Of a stretch of DNA of 64,000 bases, positions 46,479 through 56,720 are shown one piece after another (position 1 is the first letter of the stretch; every line of letters begins with the position of its first letter). Origin of the DNA: Leidyana gryllorum EB-2025a (lineage: Eukaryota > Apicomplexa); NCBI GenBank assembly GCA_048772705.1, contig JBLWGC010000036.1:1-64000 (forward strand), read 5' to 3'. The notes beneath the pieces were generated by a model. That model made no database searches and was not told the origin of the DNA. It saw only the letters and a program-made list of their open reading frames with translations. The translations under genes and the position numbers were made by a program.

Positions 46479-48626
46479 TTGATGTTGAGAGAAGGTTTGG
46501 GCAGCACAATGCTGAATCGTCAGGAGGGGAGTGTATCCCCACGCTTCTGGAGCCCAGCATACGTTACACCCGTACTGGAGAGATTTCGTGCACGGCTGTC
46601 AGAGCACTCCCTCAGGTCCTGCTGCAGCCTCCCGTCCCTCTCCACGCCCCCTGTGAGCCCTGTGATCGACGCTGTTCCGTGGGTCAGGGGGCCACGCTTT
46701 CGACCCCGTGACTTCACCCCCTCATCGAACATGTCTAGCGCCGATTTTCCCCTCACCTGCCGTGAAGCGCCCATTTTTGACTTGGTCGACTGCCATGCAG
46801 CTCACCAGCCCTCCAGTCCCAATCTGTATCCTTCACCCCCACTGACATTGAGCGATCACTTTGTGGGAGCCTTGTCTCCTCTCACGGTCCCGGTCAGACG
46901 CTGGGGTTTATCTAACGGATCTTACTCACTATCTATACGGTCTGGTTTGCTAAAGTGGCTCGACAAGCGTTTGACGTTCCTGCCTCCCATGGACGTGCAG
47001 CGCACGAGTGCTTCACCCCTTCAGTTGGTGCGACAGATATATATTGACCTGGCTGCCGTGAGAATACCATCCTACGCAAGGCCCTGTAGCACTGAACTTC
47101 CTTCTCCAATATACAGGTCACCATACAAAAGGCTTGGAGAGGGTTCCAGGGACGTAAATTGGCAGAATGGTTACGCAGTGAGGTATTGATTCACACAGTA
47201 TCGGTCGTGTTTTCATTCATAGTGCTTTCGATCTATAGGAGTCATCCAAACAAATATTACACCAGGCGGCCACCAAGATTCAAGCTGCCTGGCGGGGCTT
47301 TCAGGGGCGCATGCACGCAGAGCTGCGAATACAAGTGAAGATGCACCTAGTCTGCCGTGATGTAGCGGCGGTAAGTGCCGTTTCACCTCTCAGACTCCAC
47401 CTGTTGTCGACCTAGAGACGTATACAACGCGCCTGGCGAAGCTGGCGCGCGCGGGAACAGAGTAAAATACTTCGAGTTGTGAGTTCAAGAGATAGATCAT
47501 TGCCCCGAACGATCAGTATCGCGCTGTCAGGCCGGAGTAGTGAGCCGAATGCGACATTTGTCTGCGGCACTGATACAACGAGTTTGGAGAGGATCGCGAG
47601 TGAGGAGGATCGTTGATGAGGAGTGGGACTACTGGGTAGTCAAGTGGATTTGGGACCCTCCTGGGAAGGTTGTAGAAGTAGTCGGTAACTTCACCGACGA
47701 ACCTTGGAATCAGCGAATCCGAATGCATTGGTGTCCACGTCGCCGATGTTACGTGGCGAAGCTACCCCGAAAACGGGGCAGATACGAGATGAAATATGCC
47801 GTCAACGGCAGATTTGTCTGTTGCGGAGCTGGTACTGTAGTTGAGGTGAGGCCAGACTCAAGGCCTGGTATCGCTACAAATTCACAGGACGGTCACGGCT
47901 ACTACAATAATGTGGTTGACGTGCTCGAAGTTCCAGCCGTATCCCCCTGTAAGTTGATTGTTGTGCTCAATCTGTGGTTGCTATATAAGACTGTGTCTGT
48001 TTTGAGGCCATCTGACTTGATTGCTATGTAGCAGAGTCGACATGGTGCTCTCGATAATGTGTGCTATCCTCAATGGTGTCTCCACAAAGTGTGCGGCGGC
48101 CCAGTGCCGTTCCCGCTTGTTCACTCAAATGGCTTTTCGCGCTTCTTGAGGACGATGACGTTAACTTTTGTGTCTCGCAGTTGTCCGCTGTCGCCAGATC
48201 GTCAATTCATTCCACAAACAACGGGCATTGGAATCTTCGACGAATGGTGAGTCCAGCGGCCCCAGCAAAGAGACTTCTGTGATGGAGAACGCTTCTGTTG
48301 GGACGACGGACGAGTACTACAATGGAAGAAATCGGCACAATGATCAAGACCCTCCCCCTTCTCTGAACACCATCTCCGATAATCGTCAAACCCTACCCCC
48401 TCTGCGTCATAAAGGGGTCGAAGAAGGATCGTCCACCCATCAGCCCTCGAGCCAAATTCGAACGCCTACTAGTGAGGAGGAAGATGAAGCGACCCCACCC
48501 CCACCTATACTTCGTCCGAGGTCTCCCAGTCGAACACCACGAAGGAAGCGCCGAAGAAAAAGGGTATTGAAGCCGCCGACAGGAAGGTCGACCGCGATAA
48601 TAACATCTTCCCCTTTGTGCATGTAG
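46479..48626 (+). CDS. IQ-motif protein with C-terminal CBM48 domain
   Basis: Exon 1 (about 46479-47059) is unrecognised and proline/serine-rich. Then one IQ motif per small exon: 'VTIQKAWRGFQGRKLAEW', 'AATKIQAAWRGFQGRMHAEL', 'RRIQRAWRSWRAREQSKI' and 'ALIQRVWRGSRVRRIVDE'. These would bind calmodulin or myosin-light-chain-like proteins. Directly after is an AMPK-beta-type glycogen-binding (CBM48) domain: 'VVKWIWDPPGKVVEVVGNFT', 'DEPWNQRIRMHW', 'KRGRYEMKYAVNG' and 'GYYNNVVDVLEV'. One Trp of the carbohydrate platform is kept (DEPW); the other is replaced by Phe ('NGRFV'). After 47950 the splicing is ambiguous. A last exon ending at 48626 with 'TPRRKRRRKRVLKPPTGR' is likely, but the join is not resolved. 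Confidence 0.75.
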
Positions 48627-48669
48627 TGCATCTCCAGTAAAATAAGAACACGCAAAATGTGCAACCCAA

Positions 48670-49339
48670 ATGAGTCGTGTCCGAGCTCCTGACTGGCCTT
48701 TGTGCCCCATCTGCCACAAGCAGATGTCTGCGGAATCACTCAAGTTCCATCGGCGTGCGTGCTCTCGAACGCATGGCTTGCGTTTGGTTCTGTGTCCAGC
48801 CTGCAAAGCAGAGGTCAGTACTCTTTGTCTTGGGAAAATGAGATCTTGTCTCAGTTGTTTCCGGTGGAACTGCAATCTCATCAACGATCGAAATGTCCCA
48901 ATAGACCCAAGTCACCGCCAGCCTTGGCTGGTGGTCCGTCTGCCCAGCCGCAAGCTGAGGAGTCGCCTTTAGAGTTATATAGGTGCGCCCACGTGTCTGA
49001 TGAGCAGCGAAAGCTTCCTTTGTTAGGGTACCATGTGCTTCTTGCGGGAGAAAGTTTGTGCCCGACCGTATCGCCAAGCATCAAGAGATTTGTTTTCGTA
49101 ACGCGAGCATAAAGAGACCCGTCTTTGACTCATTTTTACAGCGCGCTGCGTCTGGAGGATGCAGACGCAAGGAACAGGTCCCATTGTTGAAGGTTGATCC
49201 GAATAAATGGCGGCGAGAGAGTAGGCAGCTGAGGAGAGATATCAAAGCCGCCAAGGAGGCATACCTTGAGATTGAGCGACGCCCACGAGCCGCGAGTCGG
49301 CAGCGAGGGGCTCCGAGGAAGGCTACTGATCGAATCTGA
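48670..49339 (+). CDS. C2HC-type zinc-finger protein (ZC2HC1-like)
   Basis: Three exons with three C2HC fingers: 'CPICHKQMSAESLKFHRRAC'; 'CPACKAE' completed after a 41-nt intron by 'LFPVELQSHQRSKC'; and 'VPCASCGRKFVPDRIAKHQE' closing with 'IC', formed after the intron GTGCGCCC...TTGTTAG. 'KRPVFDSFLQR' follows, as in ZC2HC1 proteins, then a basic helical tail ('WRRESRQLRRDIKAAK'). Such proteins occur in ciliated and flagellated eukaryotes; the role is not established. Its stop codon at 49337 overlaps the 3' end of MAT1 on the other strand. Confidence 0.8.
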
Positions 49340-50198
49340 AGCCAGCGAAGGATTCTTGTCTGGAGCGTCGGAAGACTGTTTCTTTGAAGAAACCTCCGGC
49401 GTCGCGCTGTCGCGAGAATTCCATATGTCGTAGGCTTGCGCCGTATGTGATCTTTCCCTGGAGGGTCATAGGTAAAGCTGCGTGTATTTTGTTCAGCAGG
49501 GCAACTCCTTTGAGTGCGGCGTCAAGATCGTCGGCATTCTTGGAGGAAAAGTCTCCGCCATTGGCCGCTGCTTGTTCAAAGAACTGAGGATTTGCTCGTT
49601 GCAGAGGATGGACGAGTTTGGAAGTGTCCCGATGAACGAATCCTGGCTGATATGGGAGTTGAAGAATTTCGAAGAAGACTCCCTCTTTTGCCACAATATC
49701 TCGGATGCGTTCGACGCACGCTTGTCGTCGGCGTTCGGCACACTCCAGGATCTTTTCCTGATTTTCGATTTCGTATTGCCGCAGATACTCTTGGCGTTGT
49801 TTTCTCAAACTCTCATCCGTAGACCAAATGAGATCGTGAATAATGTCTTCTCTCTCTTCTAAGAACTTGTTGTACTCGGGGCTCGTGACAAAGCTCGCTC
49901 TGTCGTAGTTCAAGACACTGGTGACCTTCCCGCGGATGGTGGTCTCTCTCTCCAAATCAGCGTCGTCCTCTCCACAGTCTCTCCAGCACTCTGTCCCCGC
50001 AGCCACCCCACATAGAGGGCAATATAACACCTGGTCCTTGTCTACCCAAGTGAGCGTTTTGGATTGACCCAGCTTGGCACCAGCGTATGTCACCATACAT
50101 CGACAGCATATCCAGTGTCCACAATTCTTTGATCGCAGCAGACGAACGTCAAATGTTCCCGCAAAGTTCTCATTACACTTGGGGCACACCCTTGACAT
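49323..50198 (-). CDS. MNAT1: MAT1 / Tfb3, CDK-activating kinase assembly factor of TFIIH
   Basis: Intronless 291-residue protein (human 309). N-terminal RING-type finger: '[15 protein letters not shown]', '[14 protein letters not shown]' and 'CPLCG'. The MAT1 core follows: '[20 protein letters not shown]', '[20 protein letters not shown]' and '[20 protein letters not shown]'. The C-terminal segment should contact Cdk7-cyclin H. The RING binds TFIIH core helicases, so it links transcription initiation and repair. It is divergent from PHF5A, 38 bases between start codons, and overlaps the ZC2HC1-like gene by 17 bases tail-to-tail. Confidence 0.93.
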   Translation of the reverse strand: MSRVCPKCNENFAGTFDVRLLRSKNCGHWICCRCMVTYAGAKLGQSKTLTWVDKDQVLYCPLCGVAAGTECWRDCGEDDADLERETTIRGKVTSVLNYDRASFVTSPEYNKFLEEREDIIHDLIWSTDESLRKQRQEYLRQYEIENQEKILECAERRRQACVERIRDIVAKEGVFFEILQLPYQPGFVHRDTSKLVHPLQRANPQFFEQAAANGGDFSSKNADDLDAALKGVALLNKIHAALPMTLQGKITYGASLRHMEFSRQRDAGGFFKETVFRRSRQESFAGFRFDQ

Positions 50199-50236
50199 AG
50201 GTGGGGAGGGCGGGTGGAGTGCCTAAAAAAATCAGT

Positions 50237-50719
50237 ATGGCCAAGCACCGTAAGTGAACCTACCTATTCGACTCGAAAAGCCACTCCTTTTCCCTCAGAC
50301 CCCGACCTCATCATGTGCCGTAAGCAGCCCGGCATTGCTGTCGGACGGCTGTGCGAGAAATGCGAGGATAAATGTCCTATATGCGACTCCTATGTGCGGC
50401 CCCACACGCTGGTCCGAATTTGCGATGAATGCAACTATGGCAGCTACCAGGTGAGGAGCGAGCGAGCGAGCGAATCAGTCAAACTCTAACTTTCCGTTAT
50501 TCTACAGGGGCGGTGCGTAGTGTGCGGAGGTCCGGGAATTTCGGACGCTTACTATTGCAAGGAGTGTGTGCAATGTGAGAAAGACGTAAGTGATACCAAA
50601 ACGCCTTGCACATATATACATGGCTGCAGCGAGATGGCTGTCCGAAGATCGTGAACTTAGGCAGTGCAAAGACAGACCTTTTCTATGAACGGAAACGATA
50701 CGGATTCAACCAACGATGA
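50237..50719 (+). CDS. PHF5A: PHF5A / Rds3, SF3b complex splicing factor
   Basis: Four exons (50237-50249, 50299-50450, 50508-50585, 50630-50719) give 110 residues, exactly the size of the human protein. Exon 1 codes only 'MAKH' plus one base; the join gives '[20 protein letters not shown]'. '[18 protein letters not shown]', '[14 protein letters not shown]', '[20 protein letters not shown]' and '[20 protein letters not shown]' follow, with all zinc-knot cysteines present, ending 'KRYGFNQR'. A small component of U2 snRNP that packs against SF3B1 at the branch-site adenosine. A complete copy fits a genome with many short introns. Confidence 0.97.
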
Positions 50720-50891
50720 CACTGAGAACAAAGCTATACCCTCGGCGTCAGCCCGACTTAGTTGTTCCTCTTTAGATCAGTAGAGTGAGAGATACGAAGA
50801 GAGCAGACATTGATGAGAAGTTGTGCGTGCGATGTTCACTGTGCGACCAGAAGGCGAGGGATGCTAACCTCGTGGGAGATAGCGGCAGAGC

Positions 50892-52086
50892 TCACAGTGC
50901 CCTCATGTCTAGCAGGCTGCTTCTTCTGCAAGTGTGGACGCGAGCGAGCAGACAGTTTCGATCGCGGTAAGAGCTCCACTCCCGTCCAAAGTAGAGAGAA
51001 TCCGCGCCATTCACCCCCACCAATCGGGTCCAATACTCGCTTTCAATGGCACCGGCCCAGACACGCGAACCACTCCGTGTCTGCCAAACAACAGACTTTT
51101 TTGACACCGCTGCTCGGCCATCCCTGGACATCTGACTGAAAGAAACGGCACATACCCACTACGCCAACCTTCTTCCACGATGTATTGGATGGACTCTCCG
51201 AGACCGCCGTTTCCGAAAACTAATGTTCTCTTCAGGTCGGTAGAGGTGAGAGCTGGGCCGGGGCATGTGATTGGCTTGTGCGGTGTACCTCTATGGGTCA
51301 CTCCAAATTCCCAGTGCGGACAATCACTCTTTGTGAAAGAGATGGGAACGAAAATCTGGCCGATGTCGGCTGATAAAACTTGTATATCGCGTCTGCGCGC
51401 TCAGTAATCTGTTCGTGAACGCAGGGTATCGAATGAACCTTCTCTCCATAACCCTTCAGAGTGAGGTGAAGGGGGGAGGGAACTCGTTTACTCCTTCAGT
51501 TCTCCACGCCTGTTCCTCGCGAGCACCATTTGCGAGAGAGTCCTCGATTACTATTTCACTCAGTTGAGAATTTGGAACGCTAGCTTGTCTCTCTGCAGTC
51601 TGCTGGTTCTCTGTCTCCTCATTGCGCCCTTTACACCATTTGACGCCCCCCACGCAACACATTCTGAGCCGATAAGAGTGATCATCAATCCGCCCAACTC
51701 AACTCACATGATACAGAAATTGAGGAGGTACCCTACCGGGTGTAATGCTGTCCAATTCTCTGTATTTACGGGGCAACCATGAGATATCGTATAGCCGGAA
51801 GGATCTTCCATCCCCTTTCGATCGCCAAATTGTGCGGTAACAGCGTCTCAAAAATATCGTGCAGATGTGCGTCCACTACACAGTGTTCGGGGGGCAGCGG
51901 GGTGTACTCGCACCACGTTAGGTTCTGTGCCTGAAGAAAAGTAGTCCCTGAAGCCTCCCGGCGGAATGGGGTCTGCCAAGGTTTCCCTCTGTACGCACGG
52001 CAGCCCCCCCCCCCGGTGGTGGTTGCGGAGACGGCACCGCGGATAGGCACCAAATGGGCAGGCATAGGCGACGGCTTCTCTAGCAA
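50892..52086 (-). CDS. Unknown gene family, repeat unit A (possibly degenerate)
   Basis: Not recognised. DNA here aligns by eye with 52080-52960 at an offset of about 895 bases. Open pieces on the minus strand read like protein: 'GKPWQTPFRREASGTTF' to 'NLAIERGWKILPAIRYL'; 'TAERQASVPNSQLSEIVIED' with 'SLANGAREE'; and 'IFVPISFTKSDCPHWEFGVT' continuing through 'ITCPGPALTSTDLKRTLVFG'. Matching segments exist in unit B. The frames do not join without introns or frameshifts: one base is missing relative to unit B near 51464. It has no N-terminal membrane segment like that of unit B. It may therefore be a 5'-truncated, decaying duplicate, or the second half of one gene with an internal repeat. Confidence 0.4.
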
Positions 52087-53224
52087 TCGGTATCCTCAGT
52101 TAACATCTCTGAGGTCGTGGAGCTTCGGACTTTTATGGAAACCACCTCTCCACTCATACGAGGGCAGCAAGAAGTGCCAGAAGGACGGCTCGGCGCCCAA
52201 AACTCCGATATTGTATGGTGATGGTTGTGCATAAGACTGATGGAGACGAAATGTGACAGACCTCGGGTTATAAAACTTGCGTTCCGCACCTGTGCGCCCA
52301 GTAGTCTGTACATGAGCGCAGTGTGTCAAGTGAACCTTCTCGCCATAGCCATTCCATAGTGAGGGGGACGGAAGGGGGGATTCGGTCACTCCTTCACTTC
52401 TCGGCTGCTCTCCGCTCGCTGTGCCGACGCCTTCTTCGCGAGCACAATTTGCGAGATTCGCATCAATACGATCGCTCAGTTGAGAGTTGCGGATGCTGTC
52501 CAGTCTCTCTGCATTCCGCCGGGTCTCGTTCCGGCTCTTGTTGCGCCTCCGATACGCTCTGACGCCGGCCAGAATTGCACAGATCGAGGTGGTACTAGCG
52601 GATTATTCACCCATGGCCACTAACCCCCAATGACAGCGGCCACAGGGATCTTCCAGCCTATGTCGATCAATTAGATTGGTACAAACGAACTCACCTCTGT
52701 GCCAAGTTCTCGCGTCTAAAAGTTGATCGCACACCACTCACTTCTCGAGGGGCAGTCTCCACACACTAAGTCCTGTCTCCTTATGGGAGAATGACCCTTA
52801 AAGCTGCCCGGCGGGATGGGGGCTGCCAAAGGTTTGAGGTTGCGCATAAAGGACGACCCCAGCCGGGAGGAGGGGCGGGTGGTCCGTGTACGGCACATAT
52901 ACAATTTGTGGTAGACGGCCAAACTCTGGTTGGGCGTCATTGGCCGGTTGGCACCGAGTGCACTCGGGTTGGGAGGAATCGGGCATCACACGCCTTGGCG
53001 AACGGAATTGGGGTGGGACTGCGAGAAGAGCTTCTTTCTTCTTCCCTCGAGCTCCCTCCCACATGAACAGCACAATAAGGCCCCATGCAATACCTCTGAG
53101 GTGTGAATGGCTGTTTTAATCACAGGCGAACCCACAAGAAAATAGCAAGAACTGCCAGAATAGCATTTGTGTTCAGCTCAACAAAGTCGTTGTAAAGGGG
53201 TTCTTCTTCGGTGGTAGTAAACAT
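52080..53224 (-). CDS. Unknown gene family, repeat unit B with membrane anchor
   Basis: Not recognised. It starts 'MFTTTEEEPLYNDFVELN'. A short intron (GTGGGTTCG...CCTCAG) joins it to give one membrane helix, 'NAILAVLAIFLGIAWGLIVL' followed by 'FMWEGARGKKKE', so it is a signal-anchor protein. Then come 'GRLPQIVYVPYTDHPPLLPA', a GTGAGTGG...TTTTAG intron, 'RTWHRGWKIPVAAVIGG' (compare 'ERGWKILPAI' in unit A), 'NAERLDSIRNSQLSDRIDAN' with 'LANCAREE', and finally 'SHFVSISLMHNHHHTISEFW'. The conserved blocks shared with unit A suggest past or present coding selection. Exact exon structure is unresolved. Confidence 0.4.
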
Positions 53225-53333
53225 AATTTCGAATTTTCATGGTTCCATGCAAAGGGTTCGATGTCGACACACTGTGCTATAGATTGAAGGATATGTCACA
53301 TTTCGCTCTCGTGGTTGAATAAAACTAATTGGG

Positions 53334-53364
53334 TGGTTGGTTGGTTGGTTGGTTGGTTGGTTGG
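53334..53364. repeat. (GGTT)n microsatellite
   Basis: About seven and a half perfect GGTT units just downstream of the 3' end of the next minus-strand gene. Too short and internal to be a telomere. Confidence 0.9.
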
Positions 53365-53377
53365 CTTTCTCTATCTA

Positions 53378-54343
53378 TCAATCTCGACGAGGTGATCGGC
53401 TTTCCATCACCAATAAGAGTTTGTTACCCCGTCTTTGGGCGATGCGGCGGATACTCCCATAGGGTATCCCGCGCCTGTACAATTCCGTGGCAATACTTTC
53501 ATCAGATTCATTCGTGGCATCCCAGTCCACCTTAATCGAGCGCAATCGCAAACTCGGACTCGCTTTCGATGGCCACGAGTCTCCGCCCTCGGAGCTGTCG
53601 CCTTCGTCGGATTCTTCCTCTTCGTCGCTGTCCCCAACAATCCATTCGGGTCTGAAGGGACCTTCGGGACCTCCCCCAATGACTGAAGAAGAGTCGCTTC
53701 CTGACCACTCGCCGCGAGAAGTATCGCTGCCTTCGAAAGGTCGAGGGCGACACCGCAGCATAATGTCTCCGGTGTCTCCCTCCCAGGATTGCACGACTTC
53801 GTACATTAGTTCCCCGCCGTCCTCTGTGTCGACCACGAAAGCTTTCGGTAGTGACAGATTCTGCTGAGATCGCGTGTCAACGGGACTTGTCGCCCGTGTG
53901 CTAGCATTGCGAAAGTTGCTCCGCTTTCTATGGTAGGGGTGGCGTGGTCGATCAGAGTGTCGCATTTCAACTTCGCGCTCTGAGGGGCACAAAGCCTCCA
54001 GATAACGGATTCTATGCTCCAATTGTTGTACATGCGCGTATAGAGTGTGCAGGTCCGACGCTGGGACAGCGTGCCCCTTGCGGTGATGACGCCTTCTGGG
54101 CGTGACTTCCGCGTACCCATCACCTCGTGATCCAGTAATTACGGATGGATGCCCCCTTTCGCGGCACCAATTGCGATGTGAGCCGCTGTGTCCTCCCATT
54201 GTGAAGTAAGATGATGAATCATCAGGGCGATCTTCACACTCGGAATCCGAGCCGTAAGTGGGAGGATAATGACTCAACCGTGAATCAATCCTGCTGAACG
54301 ATCGGATATAGCCTTTTGACTTTCCGCTCGCGTGGTGGTACAT
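53378..54343 (-). CDS. Hypothetical low-complexity protein, 321 aa
   Basis: Not recognised. Intronless, rich in Ser, Arg, His and acidic residues. A short coiled-coil-like stretch 'DLHTLYAHVQQLEHRIRYLE' lies mid-protein. A beta-type segment 'KAFVVDTEDGGELMYEVVQ' with 'SWEGDTGDIMLRCRPRP' follows. The C-terminus 'SIATELYRRGIPYGSIRRIA' with 'GNKLLLVMESRSPRRD' looks folded. No signal peptide or membrane helix. Confidence 0.55.
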   Translation of the reverse strand: MYHHASGKSKGYIRSFSRIDSRLSHYPPTYGSDSECEDRPDDSSSYFTMGGHSGSHRNWCRERGHPSVITGSRGDGYAEVTPRRRHHRKGHAVPASDLHTLYAHVQQLEHRIRYLEALCPSEREVEMRHSDRPRHPYHRKRSNFRNASTRATSPVDTRSQQNLSLPKAFVVDTEDGGELMYEVVQSWEGDTGDIMLRCRPRPFEGSDTSRGEWSGSDSSSVIGGGPEGPFRPEWIVGDSDEEEESDEGDSSEGGDSWPSKASPSLRLRSIKVDWDATNESDESIATELYRRGIPYGSIRRIAQRRGNKLLLVMESRSPRRD

Positions 54344-54623
54344 TGGATTGCTTTGCGGATAAGGTAAATACTTCTTTTTGTAAGCGATATGCTAATGTGT
54401 GAATTACTGATGATGCGTCAGTCAGTCAGTCTGTTTTCTCGTAATTTCAGGGCAGTAACCGAGAGACTGTCTCACTATCAGTGTGTCTCCACGTGCAGAT
54501 TGATCACATCATAAGCAATCCACGTGCACCCCTCGCTTTTTTCTTAGCACCACCCACAGCCCACGTCTGGGTGGGATCTCAAAATCCCACATCCCACCAG
54601 GTGGAAAGCCTACCGAAACATCC
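54344..54623. other. Intergenic region
   Basis: 280 bases between two minus-strand genes; upstream region of the 321-residue protein and 3' flank of the nucleotidase-like gene. It contains 'GTCAGTCAGTCAGTCTG', a short tetranucleotide run, and a short inverted pair 'GGGTGGGATC...AAAATCCCAC' near 54570. I see no gene. Confidence 0.4.
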
Positions 54624-56720
54624 TTAAGAAGCGAAAACAGCTATTGTGACAATGACGAAGAGCGCCTCCATCCTCGTAAATGTGCCAATGTACTTGGGAA
54701 AAGCAGCTTCAGGGTGGAGTTGAAGGACGACGTGTTGATACCATCCTCGGATGCCGTCATAAGGCAAACTCTCGGCTCCATAACGTTCAGAAACTAATCG
54801 CGCGAAAACTTGGCTAATGGTGTCCGGCACGGTGAATGTCATCTCGGGCCACTTGTCGACATCAATATACGAATCTGGATAGTATTGATATTCTTTCGAT
54901 TGCCAATTGTCAATGGACCACTCAAGCCTGAAGGGTCCCGGAATGCGGGTGTTCGTGAGGGGCTCTACTCTGATCCACAGCTTTCGTTCTTCGTGAACAA
55001 TACTCTGCAAATAGACGCGGAGACGCGCATCGCAACGTCGATCTGCTCCCACATCGACGTTTGTTGGGACCGGACGCTTGATGGACCCTCTATGCAGCGC
55101 AGCTTGTGCACGGACATATTGTTGAACAATTGTGTGATCGGGTATGTCATAATATGTGACATTCATTGCAATATTTGCGAGACTGGGATCCTCGGCAAGG
55201 CTGAGTGCGCTTGTGAGCACACGAAAAGTTCGGCAGGACATCAATTGGTCGCAAACATCCCCCTCCATCATAGAATCAGTCTTCTGCCAACATAATTTTG
55301 CTGGAGCTGGATCAGATCCGTTGTAGATGTAGTATATCCCCGCCGTCAATTTTGGGCAGGGAGATGGTGTTGCTAGATGCCTAGCTAATTGATCACCTGA
55401 CAGGTCGAAGGCGACCATTCCTGATCCTCGGTGGAATACATCATGTATTATGGAATTAGTCAATATGCCCTGAAAGTTCGATCCGACATCCTGATGATAC
55501 TGCACAGCATCACATCGTGATGACATGGCAATCTCAGCACGGCCTTCGCCCCAATCCTTGGCCAGAGCGAGCAGTGCGTGCGGATATAGACCGTGAATAG
55601 CACCCGTGTAATAAGTTGTCGATGAATCTGAGACTCCCCATTGCCAAAATCCATCAAACTCAGCCAATTCCTCATTCCGCCAATCCATCTTGGGCCACCA
55701 ATAGAGTCCTAAAGCACTCACCATACGCTTTGCACGAGGATATGCTGTCTTCCCAGCAATCACTGGGAGACCGTGCCACGCGTTGCCGTCGCGCTCCCAC
55801 AATACGGGGAGGTAAGAGAGAGTTTGGCTTTTTGTTTTCCAGCTCGACTTCGAGGGCCAGATCTCAATTAGGTTTATCTCTCCTTGTTGTCGACCGGACA
55901 CCAACAAGGCTTGACTGTTGGAACTTATCTGGTAGAGAGTTTCATCTTGCGCCTCGATGTAGCCGGTGGGGGCCAGGACAATATTCTCCTGGCTCTCAAA
56001 AGGCATTGGAATGATGGGCGAGATGATCAAGTCCACCTCAGCAGAGAATTGGTCCAGATCGATTCCAGACAAATCAGAGACGAGCACAACGAAGTCGGGT
56101 TGGACATCACGCTGGAGATCACGTATGCTCTCTAATAGAGATGTTTCGAGGGGTGCGAAGGTGAAGGCCTCCAGTCTTCCAGGCCGCACAGAGAGAGAAG
56201 GGGTGATCCGCCGGGCTCCAATGAAAGCAATAGTGTAGGTCTCCGACCCAACAGCTACTGTTTTGAGGTGGTGAGCGGCGAAGACCGTCCTGTTCAGGTA
56301 CAGTATGTTGGCTCCCAGCATCGTACCGAGTCCGGAGTGGGGCGGCTTGTCTTGGCCAAAGCCATATTCGAGCTCGCCCAGACCTACCAAAGTGATGTCT
56401 GTGCCGAGGATGCCTGCTGCCTCGAGAGCGGGCAGATCATCTCCAATCCAACTCTCGTATGACGTGGAGCCAACAGTGTTCCCAAAATTAACAACTACAC
56501 GATCATGACAGGACTGGAGGTCCTCATGGAAATCGAGGGTGGCTGCGAGCGCCACGAATCCAGTGTTGTTCCCAGTCACGAAAGCACTGGAGCCCAGAGG
56601 ACGGAAGCTGCCTCTCACATCGCCATAGGTATATATACATATAGGATTGGATGATACAGTGTCGGCCGCTGCGAAGAGTGGCGCAGAGCAACCGAAGTAA
56701 AGAAAAAGTCGTGAAAACAT
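54624..56720 (-). CDS. 5'-nucleotidase-like secreted protein lacking metal ligands
   Basis: Intronless 698-residue protein with a signal peptide ('MFSRLFLYFGCSAPLFAAAD') and a hydrophobic end ('MEALFVIVTIAVFAS') suited to a GPI or tail anchor. The fold order follows ecto-5'-nucleotidase/UshA. 'CIYTYGDVRGSFRPL' stands at the D-x-H strand, 'VVVNFGNTVGSTSYESW' at 'LDAGDxxxG', 'TLVGLGELEYGFG' at 'xxGNHEFD', 'MLGANILYLN' at 'xxANV', and 'EVDLIISPIIPMP' at 'xxGGHxH'. A C-terminal domain follows ('GRAEIAMSSRCDAV', 'GSGMVAFDLSGDQLARHL'). Asp, Asn and His ligands are replaced at these positions (N, L-G, P-I-I-P), so hydrolysis is unlikely. It is best read as a surface pseudoenzyme. Confidence 0.7.
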   Translation of the reverse strand: MFSRLFLYFGCSAPLFAAADTVSSNPICIYTYGDVRGSFRPLGSSAFVTGNNTGFVALAATLDFHEDLQSCHDRVVVNFGNTVGSTSYESWIGDDLPALEAAGILGTDITLVGLGELEYGFGQDKPPHSGLGTMLGANILYLNRTVFAAHHLKTVAVGSETYTIAFIGARRITPSLSVRPGRLEAFTFAPLETSLLESIRDLQRDVQPDFVVLVSDLSGIDLDQFSAEVDLIISPIIPMPFESQENIVLAPTGYIEAQDETLYQISSNSQALLVSGRQQGEINLIEIWPSKSSWKTKSQTLSYLPVLWERDGNAWHGLPVIAGKTAYPRAKRMVSALGLYWWPKMDWRNEELAEFDGFWQWGVSDSSTTYYTGAIHGLYPHALLALAKDWGEGRAEIAMSSRCDAVQYHQDVGSNFQGILTNSIIHDVFHRGSGMVAFDLSGDQLARHLATPSPCPKLTAGIYYIYNGSDPAPAKLCWQKTDSMMEGDVCDQLMSCRTFRVLTSALSLAEDPSLANIAMNVTYYDIPDHTIVQQYVRAQAALHRGSIKRPVPTNVDVGADRRCDARLRVYLQSIVHEERKLWIRVEPLTNTRIPGPFRLEWSIDNWQSKEYQYYPDSYIDVDKWPEMTFTVPDTISQVFARLVSERYGAESLPYDGIRGWYQHVVLQLHPEAAFPKYIGTFTRMEALFVIVTIAVFAS

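Noticed and set aside
50720-50891. Possible plus-strand Cys-rich small gene (frame beginning near 50785)
   Set aside because: Only one pair of Cys-x2-Cys and no plausible splicing or homology; overlaps the end of the duplicated minus-strand family.
53334-53364. GGTT repeat as an interstitial telomere
   Set aside because: Only about seven tetranucleotide units, not an apicomplexan telomere unit, and flanked by genes on both sides.
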